From: Oscillospiraceae bacterium
GTDB taxonomy: Bacteria; Bacillota; Clostridia; Oscillospirales; Oscillospiraceae
Assembly (NCBI GenBank): GCA_017415775.1
Contig: JAFQFC010000009.1
Span: forward strand, 1 to 59,491
Length of the DNA stretch: 59,491 bases
Reading direction: 5' to 3'
In this document: one piece after another, positions 42,615 to 50,499 of the stretch
Numbering within the stretch: the first letter of the stretch is position 1
Layout: each line of letters opens with the position of its first letter
Notes under the pieces: model-generated
Database searches by the model: none
The model's input: the letters and a program-made list of their open reading frames with translations, nothing else
Told to the model about the DNA's origin: nothing
Program-made: the position numbers and the translations under genes

Positions 42615-44132
42615 TCACTTACTGCGGCTCTTGGACGAACCGTAGCCGTACTTCTCGTATTTTCCGTACTTACCGTAGCCGTAGCCGTAACCGTAACCGT
42701 AGCCGCTGCTCTTGAAGTGCAGGTGGCGCATGTCGTTGAGGATGCAGCCCAGGAACACGGCCTTACCGGCGCTGAGTGCGTCGATGGCGTCGTTGATCTC
42801 GGCGGCGGGTACGGTGTCCTGCCGCACCACCAGCACCGAGGCGTCGGACAGGTCGCTGAGCAGCTCGCTGTCGGCGAAATAGCCCAGGGGGGGCGAGTCG
42901 ATGATGATGTAGTCAAATTCCTCACGGGCCACCGCCAGCAGCCTTGCCAGAGCGGGGGAGGAGATCAGCTCGATCATGTCGGTGTAGGACTGGGCGCTGA
43001 GCAGGGAGTGCAGACCGCTGCCCGGCTCCACCACGGCGGCTTCCAGAATGCGGCGGGGCTCTGCGCCCTTGGCCAGCAGAGAGCCGAACTCGCTGCGCTT
43101 GTTGACCTGCAGACCCAGCAGCTGGTTCTGCACGGGACGGCGCAGGTCCAGATCGATGAACAGCACCTTGCCCTTCTTCTCGGCCAGAGACAGGGCGGTG
43201 TTGGCGGCCAGCGTGGACTTGCCCTCGGCCTCGGACACGCTGGAAAAGAGGAAGATCTTGCGGCCCCGGGCCTGCTCATTCTCGAACTGGGAGGCCACCC
43301 GGTGGATGGACTCGGCGAAAGCGAAGCTGATGGCGGGGGAGGAGATCTTCAGGTCGCTGCGGACCCGTCGGCCCTGCTGGATGCCCAGCAGCTTCTGCAC
43401 CTTGGGCAGGAAGCCGGTCTCACTGCGCAGACCCTTGGCCAGCTGGGCCCGGCGTGCAGCGTCCTTTTCATGGGGGATGGCGGCGAGAATGCGGCCGTCC
43501 AGCCGGTTCTTGGCGCCCTCACGGTTGTGGATGGTGCCGTTCATCAGGGACAGGAGCAGCAGAGCAGCACACATAGCGGCACCGCACACCGCAGCGGCCA
43601 TCAGGCACAGCTGCCGGGTGTTGAAGACACGGTTCACCCGTACCGCCACGGTGGGGGCGTCCAGCGGCGAAAGCACCGCCATGGAGGAGACGTATTCGGA
43701 AATGTCGGCGTAGTTGTCCATCACCGCCTGCACCAGGCGCAGGGCGTCCTTGGGGGTGGCGGAGGTGACGGTGACGTTGATGAGGTTGGTCTCGCCCAGC
43801 TGTGCGGCGGTAATGGTGCCGGGCATGCCGCCCAGCGACTCGTGGACGGCGGCGCTCATCATGTCGCTTTGCAGCAGCTGCGAGTAGATGGAGGCCACCT
43901 CACCGGCGGTAGAGACGTTGGAGTAGAAGTTGCTGTCGGAGGCGCGGGCCGTGACAGCGAAGGTGACGGTACTGGAATAGGTGCGGCTGACCAGACTTTC
44001 CAGCACCACATGGGTCAGCATGGCGCCGATGAGGGCGGCCATGACGATCAGCCACCACTTGCGCAGCAGCAGGCGCAGCAGGCACAGAGGCTCTACCTCT
44101 GCCCAGCGGAAAGAGATCCGTTTTTCTTCCAT
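42615..44132 (-). CDS. Fused Wzz-adaptor/BY-kinase with Tyr-Gly tail, copy 1
   Basis: A 505-residue paralogue of the preceding protein: membrane helices at ~25-45 and ~172-195, kinase with SVSEAEGKST, VLFIDLDLRRP and YIIIDSPPLG, and a tail of five YG units followed by KYGKYEKYGYGSSKSRSK. A' carries DLDLR rather than DGDLR. It is encoded just upstream of copy 2 (8-base gap between stop and start). Two kinases in tandem may phosphorylate each other or control different polymers. Confidence 0.85.
   Translation of the reverse strand: MEEKRISFRWAEVEPLCLLRLLLRKWWLIVMAALIGAMLTHVVLESLVSRTYSSTVTFAVTARASDSNFYSNVSTAGEVASIYSQLLQSDMMSAAVHESLGGMPGTITAAQLGETNLINVTVTSATPKDALRLVQAVMDNYADISEYVSSMAVLSPLDAPTVAVRVNRVFNTRQLCLMAAAVCGAAMCAALLLLSLMNGTIHNREGAKNRLDGRILAAIPHEKDAARRAQLAKGLRSETGFLPKVQKLLGIQQGRRVRSDLKISSPAISFAFAESIHRVASQFENEQARGRKIFLFSSVSEAEGKSTLAANTALSLAEKKGKVLFIDLDLRRPVQNQLLGLQVNKRSEFGSLLAKGAEPRRILEAAVVEPGSGLHSLLSAQSYTDMIELISSPALARLLAVAREEFDYIIIDSPPLGYFADSELLSDLSDASVLVVRQDTVPAAEINDAIDALSAGKAVFLGCILNDMRHLHFKSSGYGYGYGYGYGKYGKYEKYGYGSSKSRSK
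42640..42706. repeat. Short tandem repeat encoding (Tyr-Gly)n, second array
   Basis: CCGTAG/CCGTAA units in the C-terminal coding end of BY-kinase copy 1, the same kind of array as at 41168-41240. Confidence 0.7.
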
Positions 44133-44146
44133 GATGCCTGCCTTTC

Positions 44147-44923
44147 TCAGTGGACCACCACGGTCTGCCAGACCGTGTCGGGGCCACAGGTGTACGATAC
44201 GTGATACATGCCGGGGAGCTGGGTGTTGACCTCGTGGGTCACGGTCACCAGATAGGGCTCCGGGGCGGTGATGTAAGCGGTGGGATCAAAGCTGCTGCCC
44301 ACGTCCAGATAAACGATGTAGTCCTGCAGCGTCAGGGCGCAGGGCTCTTCGTTGTCGGTGACGATCACTTTCAGCGTCACCGTGTCCATGTCGCCCAGGG
44401 AATTGCTCACCTGCGCCGTGACGGAGTAGAGGCCGGGCTCCCGGGCGTTGACGTTCTGGGACACGATGCGGATGTTGCCGGAGATGTCGCCATCCACCAC
44501 ATCGGTGGCGTGGAGACGGTCCAGCAGCATCACCGGGCCGTTCACCGGGTAGACAGCCGCCTGATTCATGGAGAAGTGGGGCTTTTCGTAGTCGGTGTAG
44601 CGGACGGTGCGGCTGCAGGTGGCCATGTTGTTGGCCTTGTCAAAGACGATGTAGGTGACCTTGGCGGTGTTCTCACCGATGAGCTTGGTGACGCCCTGCA
44701 CGATGACTTCCGCCGTCAGGTCGCCGTCCCGGTTGTCCGTGGCACGGACGCCCCGCAGCAGAGCCTCCCGGGTGTCGCCCAACCGCATTTCCACGGTGTC
44801 GCTGTCCATGGTCAGCACGGGGGGCGTGTCGTCCACCAGAAAGTGATGATAGGTCCGGCTGCCGGCGTACAGCAGCGCAGAAATAATAAACAGAATCACA
44901 GTGATTCGTTGCAGCAGTTTCAT
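44147..44923 (-). CDS. Membrane-anchored protein with DUF5011/Ig-like domains
   Basis: A 258-residue protein: one N-terminal membrane helix (~6-22), then three ~75-residue Ig-like modules. DDTPPVLTM and ATDNRDGDLTAEVIVQG in the first and ATDVVDGDISGNIRI in the second are the DUF5011 pattern. The protein is outside the membrane and probably holds polymer or a partner. It lies between the CpsB phosphatase and the BY-kinases, so it is likely a structural part of the polysaccharide export complex. Confidence 0.8.
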   Translation of the reverse strand: MKLLQRITVILFIISALLYAGSRTYHHFLVDDTPPVLTMDSDTVEMRLGDTREALLRGVRATDNRDGDLTAEVIVQGVTKLIGENTAKVTYIVFDKANNMATCSRTVRYTDYEKPHFSMNQAAVYPVNGPVMLLDRLHATDVVDGDISGNIRIVSQNVNAREPGLYSVTAQVSNSLGDMDTVTLKVIVTDNEEPCALTLQDYIVYLDVGSSFDPTAYITAPEPYLVTVTHEVNTQLPGMYHVSYTCGPDTVWQTVVVH

Positions 44924-44940
44924 GGTTCGTTCCTCTTCTC

Positions 44941-45681
44941 TTACGGTTCGTCAGGTGCCAGCAGGGGGCGGTCGTGAGCGATGCGGTCAGGATTGATCCG
45001 CAGCAGGATGTTGCAGTAGGCGCTGCCGCAGCGGTCTTCCAGCGTCCGCCGCAGCTGGTCCATGTGGGGTGTGCGGTATTGGTCGGAGTGGGCGTCGCTG
45101 GCCACGGTGTGGGCAAGGCCCCGGTCCAGCAGCCATTCGGCGCACCATTGGGCCCGGCGTCCCAGCCGGCCCAGGATACTGCCCTTGTTCAGCTGGATCA
45201 CGTAGCCGCTGTGGAACCAGCGGGCCACGGCGTGGGGTGCCTGCTGCACCGCCTCGTACCGCTCCGGGTGGGCGATGACAGGGACCAGCCCCCGCTCGGT
45301 GATCTGCTCCAGCAGCTGGTCGATGGCGTCCAGATGCTCGTCAAAGAAAAACTCCACCAGCAGATACCGGGACCCGGCCAGAGGGATCAGCTTTTTCTCA
45401 TCCAGCAGCTGAGGGACATTCGGTGTACACAGAACCTCCGCACCCGGCAGGATCTCCAGATCGATACCGGCGTCCCGCACCGCTTTTTTCAGCGTGTTGA
45501 ACCGCCGGGTCATGGCGCCGGAGCGGTAGTTGCCCGCTTCGCCGGGCAGATTGCAGTGGGGCGTGGCGATGATGGTGCGCACGCCACTTTCCCAGGCCAT
45601 ACGGGCCATGGCAACGGCCTCGTCCATGTTTTCCGCACCGTCGTCCACACCGGGCAGGATGTGGCAATGAATATCCGTCAT
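44941..45681 (-). CDS. CpsB/YwqE-type tyrosine-protein phosphatase (PHP fold)
   Basis: A 246-residue protein: MTDIHCHILPGVDDG, IIATPHCNLP, VPVIAHPERY and ASDAHSD provide the His/Asp metal ligands of the polymerase-histidinol-phosphatase fold. CpsB phosphatases dephosphorylate BY-kinases, two of which follow in the operon. The start at 45681 follows GGAGGTGATG. First gene of the operon. Confidence 0.9.
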   Translation of the reverse strand: MTDIHCHILPGVDDGAENMDEAVAMARMAWESGVRTIIATPHCNLPGEAGNYRSGAMTRRFNTLKKAVRDAGIDLEILPGAEVLCTPNVPQLLDEKKLIPLAGSRYLLVEFFFDEHLDAIDQLLEQITERGLVPVIAHPERYEAVQQAPHAVARWFHSGYVIQLNKGSILGRLGRRAQWCAEWLLDRGLAHTVASDAHSDQYRTPHMDQLRRTLEDRCGSAYCNILLRINPDRIAHDRPLLAPDEP

Positions 45682-45698
45682 GCCACCATCACCTCCTG

Positions 45699-45752
45699 TT
45701 CTGTGGACATAACAAATCAATTTATCATACCACAGAAAAGGACGATCTGCAA
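45699..45752 (-). promoter_or_regulatory. Promoter of the CpsB/BY-kinase operon with flanking inverted repeat
   Basis: Minus-strand TTGCAG (45747-45752), 17-base spacer, TATGAT (45724-45729). TTCTGTGG (45699-45706) and CCACAGAA (45730-45737) form an 8-base inverted repeat enclosing the -10 and start site; it could be an operator. Confidence 0.6.
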
Positions 45753-45784
45753 GGAAATCTTACAGAATCGGTGCCCAAAACTGC

Positions 45785-45814
45785 AAAAAAACACCCCCGC
45801 CGCAGCAGGGGTGT
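45785..45814 (-). terminator. Terminator of the DUF134/phosphatase operon
   Basis: ACACCCC (45791-45797)/GGGGTGT (45808-45814) and, on the minus strand, seven T after the stem. It lies directly after the low-molecular-weight phosphatase stop. Confidence 0.8.
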
Positions 45815-45828
45815 GGGGTGAGATGTGC

Positions 45829-46296
45829 TTACAGGCCGTGCTTCGTCCGCAGCTCACGCAGCAGGGCGTCGCAGCCCTCGGTGACGTCCCGCCAGGTGGC
45901 CTCAAAGTCCCCGGTGTACCAGGGGTCGGCCACGTCGCCGGGCCGGCTCGTGTGGTCGAGGAGGCGGGTGATCTTGCCCTCGCCGTCGCTGCCCCAGATG
46001 CGCAGAGCGTTGCGGATGTTGTAGCTTTCCATGCAGACGAGGCAGTCGAAATCCTGGTAGTCGGCTTTGGTGATCTGCCGTGCGGCGTGACCGCTGCAGC
46101 CGATGCCGTGGCGCTGCAGCTCCCGCCGTGCAGGGGGATAAACGCCGCAGCCGATCTCCTCCCGGCTGGTGGCAGCGGACTCGATGCGGAAGGCCCAGTC
46201 CAGCCCCGCTTTTTCCACAATGTGCTTCATGTAATACTCCGCCATAGGACTGCGGCAGATGTTGCCGTGGCAGATGAAAAGAATGTTGATCATCAT
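45829..46296 (-). CDS. Low-molecular-weight protein tyrosine phosphatase
   Basis: A 155-residue enzyme: ICHGNICRSPMAEYY contains the C-x5-R-S P-loop, and VADPWYTGDF the general-acid Asp. It dephosphorylates tyrosine in the cytoplasm, plausibly the BY-kinases encoded downstream. However, it is transcribed with the DUF134 gene (12-base gap) and separated from CpsB by its own terminator, so its regulation differs. Two ATG codons (46296, 46293) are equally possible. Confidence 0.9.
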   Translation of the reverse strand: MMINILFICHGNICRSPMAEYYMKHIVEKAGLDWAFRIESAATSREEIGCGVYPPARRELQRHGIGCSGHAARQITKADYQDFDCLVCMESYNIRNALRIWGSDGEGKITRLLDHTSRPGDVADPWYTGDFEATWRDVTEGCDALLRELRTKHGL

Positions 46297-46308
46297 CTCG
46301 ATATTCCT

Positions 46309-46629
46309 TCATAAATCGCTGTGCAAAGGATCGTCTTCTCCGCAAAGCCAGAAGTCTCCGCCCTCGATTCTGAGAGGACGCCCTTCCACAAGGCTGTCAG
46401 CCATCTTTTTTCTTGCGCTGCTGTAGATCCTCTGCACGGTCGTTCGTGCCACTTGCATGTACATACTGCACGCTTCCTGGCTGAAGCCGTCTTTGTCGAT
46501 CAGACGAACGGCTTCATATTCATCGACCGTCAGAATAACAGGGAGCTTTTCTTCGCCTGCCGTAACCGGTACAAACTCTTTTACTTCAGGAAGTTTGCAT
46601 ACCCGCCTGCTCTTTATCCGTCTCGACAT
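46309..46629 (-). CDS. DUF134-family helix-turn-helix protein
   Basis: A 106-residue protein: PVILTVDEYEAVRLIDKDGFSQEACSMYMQVARTTVQRIYSSARKKMADSLVEG, read as two segments, matches the UPF0251/DUF134 sigma-like HTH pattern. The start at 46629 follows GGAG. It shares a divergent promoter region with the Crp/Fnr gene. The function is a presumed DNA-binding regulator; target unknown. Confidence 0.85.
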   Translation of the reverse strand: MSRRIKSRRVCKLPEVKEFVPVTAGEEKLPVILTVDEYEAVRLIDKDGFSQEACSMYMQVARTTVQRIYSSARKKMADSLVEGRPLRIEGGDFWLCGEDDPLHSDL

Positions 46630-46658
46630 ATTCGTACTCCTACGCACTTTATGTCTCC

Positions 46659-46724
46659 ATTATACAACTCTTTATGGACATATGTCAATTAAAACGTTGA
46701 CATGTGCCATAAAACAGATATAAT
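46659..46724. promoter_or_regulatory. Back-to-back promoters of DUF134 and Crp/Fnr genes
   Basis: Minus strand: TTGACA (46683-46688), 18-base spacer, TATAAT (46659-46664). Plus strand: TTGACA (46697-46702), 16-base spacer, TATAAT (46719-46724). The two consensus -35 boxes are only 8 bases apart, so both polymerases cannot bind at once. Confidence 0.8.
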
Positions 46725-46748
46725 GATAGGGAGTAAGGAGGGGACGCT

Positions 46749-47408
46749 ATGGACTTTCAGGAGTACTTTCCGATATGGAGCAAACTGAGTGTGACTCAGC
46801 AGAATACATTATCCGCAGCTTTGATGACCAAAACGATTGCCAAAGGAACGATGATTCATAATGGCAGCATGGACTGTACCGGTCTGCTGCTGGTGAGATC
46901 CGGTCAGCTCCGGGCATACATCCTCTCAGACGAGGGGCGGGAGATCACGATCTATCGCCTGTTTGATCGGGATATGTGTTTGTTCTCCGCCTCCTGCATG
47001 ATGCGTTCCATTCAGTTTGATGTGACGATCGAAGCGGAGAAGGATACCGAGCTTTGGGTGATCCCCTCCGAGGTATATCAGAATATGATGTCCGAATCCG
47101 CACCGGTAGCCAATTATACCAATGAGTTGATGGCGACCCGCTTCTCCGATGTGATGTGGCTCATGGAGCAGATCATGTGGAAGAGTCTGGATAAGCGCGT
47201 TGCTGCGTTTTTGCTGGAGGAAGCCTCCATTGAAGGGTCGGACAGGCTGAAGATCACCCACGAATCCATTGCCAACCACCTTGGCTCTCACCGGGAGGTC
47301 ATCACCCGGATGCTCCGCTACTTCCAGAATGAAGGGATGGTCAAGCTGTCCCGGAGCGTTGTGGAAATCACGGATACAGCAAAGCTGGAAGAACTGACGG
47401 AACAATAA
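46749..47408 (+). CDS. Crp/Fnr-family regulator with a Cys pair
   Basis: A 219-residue protein: cyclic-nucleotide-like beta-barrel, long dimer helix, and an HTH in HESIANHLGSHREVITRMLRYF. Cys occur at 43, 77 and 83 (DMCLFSASCMM); the N-terminal FNR iron-sulfur cysteine cluster is absent. Cys77/Cys83 could sense thiols or persulfides. It is next to operons for rhodaneses, thioredoxin and CoA-disulfide reductase that carry palindromic sites at -41, the classical activator position. I infer that it is their activator. Confidence 0.85.
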   Translation: MDFQEYFPIWSKLSVTQQNTLSAALMTKTIAKGTMIHNGSMDCTGLLLVRSGQLRAYILSDEGREITIYRLFDRDMCLFSASCMMRSIQFDVTIEAEKDTELWVIPSEVYQNMMSESAPVANYTNELMATRFSDVMWLMEQIMWKSLDKRVAAFLLEEASIEGSDRLKITHESIANHLGSHREVITRMLRYFQNEGMVKLSRSVVEITDTAKLEELTEQ

Positions 47409-47411
47409 GCA

Positions 47412-47457
47412 AATGTCCGCCGCTGCTGCTGCAGCGGCGGACATTCTTTCTGTTTTT
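47412..47457 (+). terminator. Terminator of the Crp/Fnr gene
   Basis: A 15-bp stem AATGTCCGCCGCTGC/GCAGCGGCGGACATT with a TGCT loop and a T-rich tail (CTTTCTGTTTTT). Confidence 0.8.
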
Positions 47458-47637
47458 GGGTGATTTCGGCAAACCGATCACCTGCTTGCGCAATGGCAGC
47501 CTTGAAAGCAGCGTCAGATGCGGCCTGGTTCGGGTTCAGAATATCGGGGCGGCAGGGATCTTCCGTGACGGCAGCATCCTTGCCCGGCAAAAACCACGCT
47601 CTGCGAACGTCGGAAAGCGTGGCTGCTGCGTTGGGGT
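47458..47637 (-). other. Open frame without recognisable start; possible gene remnant
   Basis: On the minus strand an open frame downstream of the CoA-disulfide reductase stop reads, in part, DPCRPDILNPNQAASDAAF and AIAQAGDRFAEITQKQ with codon use like the neighbours. It has no separate ribosome site and runs on through the Crp terminator. It may be the decayed end of a lost gene. I do not recognise a family. Confidence 0.2.
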
Positions 47638-49326
47638 TTACTGATCCATACCGCAAGCAAAGGCTGCTTCGACCAATGCCCGGTCATTCATCACCGCATC
47701 GTAGAACCGGAAGCCACCGGCAAAGTTGTAAGCTTCAAAGCCATGACCCTCCAGGATCCGGGCGGCAATATAGCTGCGCAGACCGCTCTGGCAGATCACA
47801 TAGACGGGTTTTCCGGCTTCGATCTCTCCGATTCGCTCCCGCAGTTCATCCACAGGGATATTTTGGAAGCCATCGATATGTCCGGCGCTGTACTCTTCCG
47901 CTGTCCGGGTATCCAGCAGGGTGACGCTTCCGTCCCGGGGCAGCTTGGCGGCATCGGCCAGATGCCACTGCTTCAGTCCCTTGGAGATGTTATCGATCAT
48001 GAAGCCGGCCATATTCACCGGATCCTTGGCAGAGGAATAGGGCGGTGCATAGGCCAGATCCAGATCCTTCAGTTCCGTTGCCTTCATACCGGCATGGATG
48101 GCAGTTGCCAGCACATCGATGCGCTTATCCACACCATCATATCCCACGATCTGAGCGCCCAGCAGGCGATAGGTCTCCTTTTCAAAGACGACCTTCATGG
48201 TCATCAGCTTACCGCCGGGATAATAGCCGGCGTGGCTCATCGGCGACAGGATCACAGTGTCCGCATCCAGACCGGATCTCAGGGCGGTGGTCTCGTTGAT
48301 GCCGGTAGCGGCTGCGGTCATGTCGAATATCTTGATCACGCTGCTGCCCTGGCTGCCCAGGTAACGGCTGTCACCACCGCAGATGTTGTCCGCCGCAATT
48401 CTTCCCTGCTTGTTGGCAGGGCCGGCCAAAGCGATCAGCGTGTCCCTGCCGGTAACATAGTGCTTCACCTGCACCGCATCGCCAACAGCATAGATGTCGG
48501 GCACCGAGGTTTCCATCCGGTCATTGACCAGAATGCTGCCTTTCATGCCCAGAGCCAGACCGGCATCCTTTGCAAGGTCGGATTCCGGAGTGACGCCGAT
48601 GGCCATCACCACCATGTCGGTATGCAGGGCGGGCTGATCTTTCAGCAGCACATCCACGCCGCCGTCCGCTGCGGCAAAACCCTCTACGCTGTGGCCCAGT
48701 GCCAGCTTCACGCCATGGCTGCGGACTTCGCTGTGGATCAGGGAAGCCATATCGGCATCGAAGGGATTCATCAGCTGCCTGGGCCGCTGGACGATGGTTA
48801 CATCCATACCAAGCTCCCGCAGGTTCTCGGCCACTTCCAGACCGATGAAGCCGCCGCCCACCATCACCGCAGACTTTGGTTTCTGCTGCTCCAAAAATTC
48901 CCTGATCCGGAAAGTATCCTCCACAGTGCGAAGCGGGAAGAGTCTGTCGCTGTCCATGCCGGTCAGGTTGGGCCAGACGGGCGCTGCACCGGGGGAAAGA
49001 AGAAGCTTATCATAGCGCTCTTCGAATGCTTCGCCGGTTTCCAGATTCTTGACGGACACTGTCTTTCTGTCGGGGTGGATCGCAGTGACCTCGTGCCGCA
49101 CCTTCATGTGGATGCGGAAGCGGGAGAAAAAGCTTTCCGGGGTTTGGAGTGTCAGCTCCTCCGGGTCTTCAATGACGCCGCCAATGTAATAGGGCAGACC
49201 GCAGTTGGCATAGGAAATATAGCCGGACCGCTCGAACACAACGATTTCAGCCTGCTCATCCAGTCTGCGGATTCTTGCTGCTGCGGTGGCTCCACCTGCC
49301 ACGCCGCCTACGATCACAACCTTCAT
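47638..49326 (-). CDS. CoA-disulfide reductase-like flavoprotein fused to rhodanese
   Basis: A 562-residue protein. FAD-binding GGVAGGATAAARIRR is followed by the single redox Cys42 in SYANCGLPYYIGG, the NAD-binding GGGFIGLEVAENL, and a C-terminal rhodanese domain (~465-562) with CQSGLRS as active loop. Such CoADR-RHD proteins reduce CoA persulfides, polysulfides or CoA disulfide with NAD(P)H. It is last in the operon thioredoxin - rhodanese - CoADR and starts one base after the rhodanese stop. Role: sulfur or persulfide detoxification or respiration. Confidence 0.85.
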   Translation of the reverse strand: MKVVIVGGVAGGATAAARIRRLDEQAEIVVFERSGYISYANCGLPYYIGGVIEDPEELTLQTPESFFSRFRIHMKVRHEVTAIHPDRKTVSVKNLETGEAFEERYDKLLLSPGAAPVWPNLTGMDSDRLFPLRTVEDTFRIREFLEQQKPKSAVMVGGGFIGLEVAENLRELGMDVTIVQRPRQLMNPFDADMASLIHSEVRSHGVKLALGHSVEGFAAADGGVDVLLKDQPALHTDMVVMAIGVTPESDLAKDAGLALGMKGSILVNDRMETSVPDIYAVGDAVQVKHYVTGRDTLIALAGPANKQGRIAADNICGGDSRYLGSQGSSVIKIFDMTAAATGINETTALRSGLDADTVILSPMSHAGYYPGGKLMTMKVVFEKETYRLLGAQIVGYDGVDKRIDVLATAIHAGMKATELKDLDLAYAPPYSSAKDPVNMAGFMIDNISKGLKQWHLADAAKLPRDGSVTLLDTRTAEEYSAGHIDGFQNIPVDELRERIGEIEAGKPVYVICQSGLRSYIAARILEGHGFEAYNFAGGFRFYDAVMNDRALVEAAFACGMDQ

Positions 49327-49327
49327 G

Positions 49328-49648
49328 TTATCGTTCCACCTTTCCGGAATAGGCGGCGATGCCGCCGATATTTTGGACCTGGGTATATCCCATACGCTGC
49401 AGCATGGAAACTGCCTGACGGCTTCTGCTGCCGGAATAGCAGTAAACAAACAGTGCCGTCTCCTTATTGCCGGCGACAGCCTTCACCTGGTCAAGCCGCT
49501 GCAGCGGCACATTTTTGCTTCCGGGAATATGACCTTCCCGATATTCCTGGGGTGTGCGTACATCCAGCAGCACGGCGCCGGGGGTATTGTGATAGTCCAC
49601 GACGCCCTGATCGATATTGGGCTGCCGAAACAAACCGAAGATTCCCAT
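49328..49648 (-). CDS. Single-domain rhodanese
   Basis: A 106-residue protein: VLLDVRTPQEYREGHIPGS and active-site loop CYSGSRSR, with Cys as the persulfide carrier. There is no signal peptide, so it is cytoplasmic. It probably passes sulfane sulfur to the CoADR-rhodanese encoded immediately downstream. Its start follows GGAGGTGCAG. Confidence 0.9.
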   Translation of the reverse strand: MGIFGLFRQPNIDQGVVDYHNTPGAVLLDVRTPQEYREGHIPGSKNVPLQRLDQVKAVAGNKETALFVYCYSGSRSRQAVSMLQRMGYTQVQNIGGIAAYSGKVER

Positions 49649-49660
49649 AGCTGCACCTCC

Positions 49661-49966
49661 TTAAAGCATCCCAAGAATTGCGCTCTTGGGTCTTGCGCCC
49701 ATGGCCTGATGGACGATCTTGCCATTTTCCATGACCACCAGGGTGGGGATACTCATAATACCGAACCGACCGGACAGTTCCGGGTTTTCATCCACATTGA
49801 TCTTGCAGACTTTGATATCGGGACGCTCCTTTGCGATCTCCTCTACCATGGGGGCCACCATGCGGCAGGGACCGCACCAGGGTGCCCAGAAGTCCAGCAG
49901 AACTTTCTTTTCGGAATGCATCACTTCTTTTTGAAAGTTATTGTGATTGATATTGATAGCTGTCAT
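49661..49966 (-). CDS. trxA: Thioredoxin
   Basis: A 101-residue protein with the FWAPWCGPCRMVAP active site (CGPC) and the cis-Pro in MSIPTLVV. It reduces disulfides or persulfides in the cytoplasm. First gene of the three-gene sulfur operon, with AAGGAGGG before its start and the shared palindromic operator 58 bases upstream. A thioredoxin-reductase-like gene lies at 52814. Confidence 0.95.
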   Translation of the reverse strand: MTAININHNNFQKEVMHSEKKVLLDFWAPWCGPCRMVAPMVEEIAKERPDIKVCKINVDENPELSGRFGIMSIPTLVVMENGKIVHQAMGARPKSAILGML

Positions 49967-49992
49967 TGGTTAGCCCTCCTTGTTTTTCTTTC

Positions 49993-50040
49993 TGGCCTTA
50001 TGATAACAGGGATAAAGGGGCGCTTCCGTGATGTCATCAC
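49993..50040 (-). promoter_or_regulatory. Activator-type promoter with palindromic site, copy 1
   Basis: The 17-base sequence TTCCGTGATGTCATCAC (50024-50040) contains the palindrome GTGATGTCATCAC. On the minus strand exactly 22 bases separate it from a -10 (TATCAT, about 50000-50005), and no -35 consensus is present. The palindrome centre falls near -41, typical of class II Crp/Fnr activation. An identical copy is at 51304-51320. Confidence 0.8.
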
Positions 50041-50063
50041 TTAAATTCAGGAGATCGGGGATA

Positions 50064-50099
50064 TGAAAAAATCTGCCGGACCCATCATCCGGCAGATTT
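50064..50099 (-). terminator. Terminator of the SDR/rhodanese-lipoprotein operon
   Basis: AATCTGCCGG/CCGGCAGATT with a ~9-base loop, followed on the minus strand by TTTTTT. Confidence 0.85.
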
Positions 50100-50102
50100 C
50101 GC

Positions 50103-50486
50103 TTATCCGGTTACGGTCTCACCCGGCCAATCGTTGATGCCGCCGAATTCCACAACGTTGGTATATCCCAGGGCTGCCAGCTTTTCAGATGCCTGCTTGC
50201 TTCGATTGCCGCTGCGGCAGTATACCAGGATCAGCTGATCCTGATCCGGCAGCTCCGGGATCTCCTCCGTACCGATGGTTTCGTTGGGTATATTGATGGC
50301 TCCGGGGATGCGCTTATCCGCAAACTCCTGCGGTGTGCGTACATCCAGAAGGATATAGCCGGATTCTTCTTCCATCAGGGTGATGGCCTCATCCATATTG
50401 ATCTGACGGTAAGTAAGCTCTCCTGCAGGCGCTGCGCAGCCCGTCAGAAGAAGTACCGCCAGTAAAACGGGCAGGATCTTTTTCAT
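50103..50486 (-). CDS. Rhodanese lipoprotein
   Basis: A 127-residue protein: lipobox LLTGC (Cys17), then a rhodanese domain with YILLDVRTPQEFADKRIPGA and the active loop CRSGNRSK. It is therefore an extracytoplasmic, lipid-anchored sulfurtransferase. It follows the SDR gene by 13 bases and ends at a terminator. Together with the cytoplasmic rhodaneses it suggests handling of sulfane sulfur on both sides of the membrane. Confidence 0.9.
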   Translation of the reverse strand: MKKILPVLLAVLLLTGCAAPAGELTYRQINMDEAITLMEEESGYILLDVRTPQEFADKRIPGAINIPNETIGTEEIPELPDQDQLILVYCRSGNRSKQASEKLAALGYTNVVEFGGINDWPGETVTG

Positions 50487-50499
50487 GGTATTTCCTCCT

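Noticed and set aside
41168-42706. CRISPR or satellite explanation for the CCGTAA/CCGTAG arrays
   Set aside because: They are in-frame Tyr-Gly codons at the C-termini of BY-kinases, which normally end in tyrosine clusters.
46682-46703. ATGTCAA/TTGACAT inverted repeat as a regulator-binding site between DUF134 and Crp/Fnr
   Set aside because: The arms are simply the two divergent -35 boxes (TTGACA on each strand), so symmetry is explained without an operator.
47318-47656. A 112-codon minus-strand gene downstream of the CoADR gene
   Set aside because: It starts inside the CoADR coding end and runs through the Crp terminator into the Crp gene. Only the middle part looks coding-like, so it is kept only as a weak remnant.
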